From positions 124,656-188,655 of the forward strand of contig VZRN01000251.1 of the NCBI GenBank assembly GCA_013397935.1: a stretch of DNA of 64,000 nucleotides, given 5' to 3'. This DNA comes from Dasyornis broadbenti (taxonomy: Eukaryota; Chordata; Aves; Passeriformes; Dasyornithidae). The notes beneath the pieces were generated by a model. The model saw only the letters and a program-made list of their open reading frames with translations. It searched no databases and was not told where the DNA came from. The first letter of the stretch is position 1. Each line of letters opens with the position of its first letter. The position numbers and the translations under genes are program-made. Below, one piece after another: positions 63,101 to 64,000 of the stretch.

Positions 63101-64000
63101 TGGACATCTCAACCAGAAAGTCTCTGAAGCAGCGAATTTTAGTCAGATACACTTAAGGTCTTGTTTCTAGAAGTCTCAGCTGCTCTTGCTCAGAACTGTC
63201 CTTTAACAGGAGCATTTTCTTTACCCCCAGCACAACGACACAGGCAAGAGACAGTTGGGCTCTGCAGTTTATGAGCTCCCTTGATGGCCAAAGTGCTCTT
63301 CCATACACACCAAATATAGCAAACAGTAAATGTTCCACTTTTTGTTCTTGCCTCAAGGCTTAGAAATGACTTGCAACCCCTCTCAATTCACTTTGCGTCC
63401 CCATTCCTTCCATTGGACTTGCTAACTGTATCTTTCACAAAGATTCTTTTGTTTCTACTGAAAATCTCTTAAAGATTTCTTTGACCTTTCTCTTTCTCTC
63501 AGCATCCTGTCACAGGGTGCTGGACCTTCATCCTGGGACTTACCCAAATCCTTCCTTTTTCCAAGACGCAGTGAAACCTTCTATCCCACTCTTTTACAAA
63601 GGAAGAGTGTAGACCCTATCCCTAATCAAAAACTAAAACCTTAAAGCTATGAAGGGCTGAACTCTTCCCAGAAATGGCAGAGTGCCCTCAGACCCCCATC
63701 GCATCGTGGAATCTTTAAGATGTTCTGAATGTTGTTACTTTTCTCCATGATTTAGCCTTTACCCAATAAGTGCATCCTGTCTTAATGGATGTTCTTCTCT
63801 TCCTGTTTCCAACTAAAGCAGTAGCCCATGCTTTAAGTTAGAAATACCCTTATTAAATTTGATAATAGAACACAAATCCCAACTTTTTTCCAAAGAAAAC
63901 GGCATTTCTACTTGCAAATGTACCCAGTGTCATTCCCAAATCATCTAAATTATGGTTTTTTGCTGCCTGACTTGTCATCATGTCCCAGTTACAGACAGTA

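Larger units (their letters stand above)
46960..64000. other. Region beyond SPO11, no gene recognised
   Basis: About 17 kb without a supported exon. Frames are at most about 140 codons, on both strands, and carry no recognisable domain. In human and chicken the next gene beyond SPO11 is BMP7, so this is probably SPO11-BMP7 intergenic DNA. Content: a 40-bp partial duplication (47826-47883), an AT-rich tract (48880-48975), a T-tract with one N (50591-50624), CR1-like scraps (53930-54290 and 55965-56200), A/C-rich low complexity (57080-57185), an A-run (61719-61737) and AT-rich blocks that may be conserved elements (57720-58020, 59030-59190, 62930-63060). Confidence 0.65.

Noticed and set aside
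1..64000. tRNA genes, CRISPR arrays, operons, bacterial signals or an intact retrovirus
   Set aside because: Nothing in the window shows the required structures. The gene architecture is vertebrate throughout.

Overview
The window is vertebrate nuclear DNA, most likely avian. Three intron-rich genes lie in the same orientation, all on the minus strand, and encode proteins very close to vertebrate RBM38, RAE1 and SPO11. This RBM38-RAE1-SPO11 order is the one known from human 20q13.31 and chicken chromosome 20, where BMP7 lies beyond SPO11. No BMP7 exon is visible here. The scarcity of interspersed repeats, with only old CR1-LINE-like scraps, and the compact introns suggest a bird; the species cannot be named from sequence alone. 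No bacterial genes, CRISPR array, phage or intact mobile element is present.

Layout by coordinate, with transcription running right to left. RBM38 occupies 1-13931: the 3'UTR runs off the left edge, the last coding exon is 529-829, an 11.4 kb intron follows, and exons 3, 2 and 1 lie at 12251-13931. Its CpG-island 5' end runs into an assembly gap at 14050-14528. About 12 kb of intergenic DNA follows (14529-26800). RAE1 has a 3'UTR at about 26800-28045 and eleven coding exons between 28046 and 33532, encoding 368 residues. Its non-coding 5' exon and promoter lie in a second CpG island, broken by a gap at 34044-34373. SPO11 starts only a few hundred bases upstream of that promoter: its probable 3'UTR ends near 34900, and twelve secure coding exons lie at 35515-44372. 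A thirteenth, candidate first exon at 46205-46302 has a phase that fits. About 190 bp upstream of that ATG is a 30-bp minisatellite (46498-46910). The remainder, 46960-64000, looks like non-coding DNA, probably the SPO11-BMP7 intergenic region.

The three genes are housekeeping or germline genes rather than a pathway: RBM38 is an RRM protein controlling mRNA stability, RAE1 a nuclear-pore WD-repeat mRNA export factor, and SPO11 the meiotic double-strand-break transesterase. All three reading frames are intact across every splice junction worked out by hand. The most notable observations are a probable U12-type (minor spliceosome) intron inside SPO11, the minisatellite against the SPO11 5' end, the phase-compatible SPO11 exon 1, and an open RBM38 N-terminal extension that disappears into the assembly gap. 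I found no evidence for a wholly new biological system.
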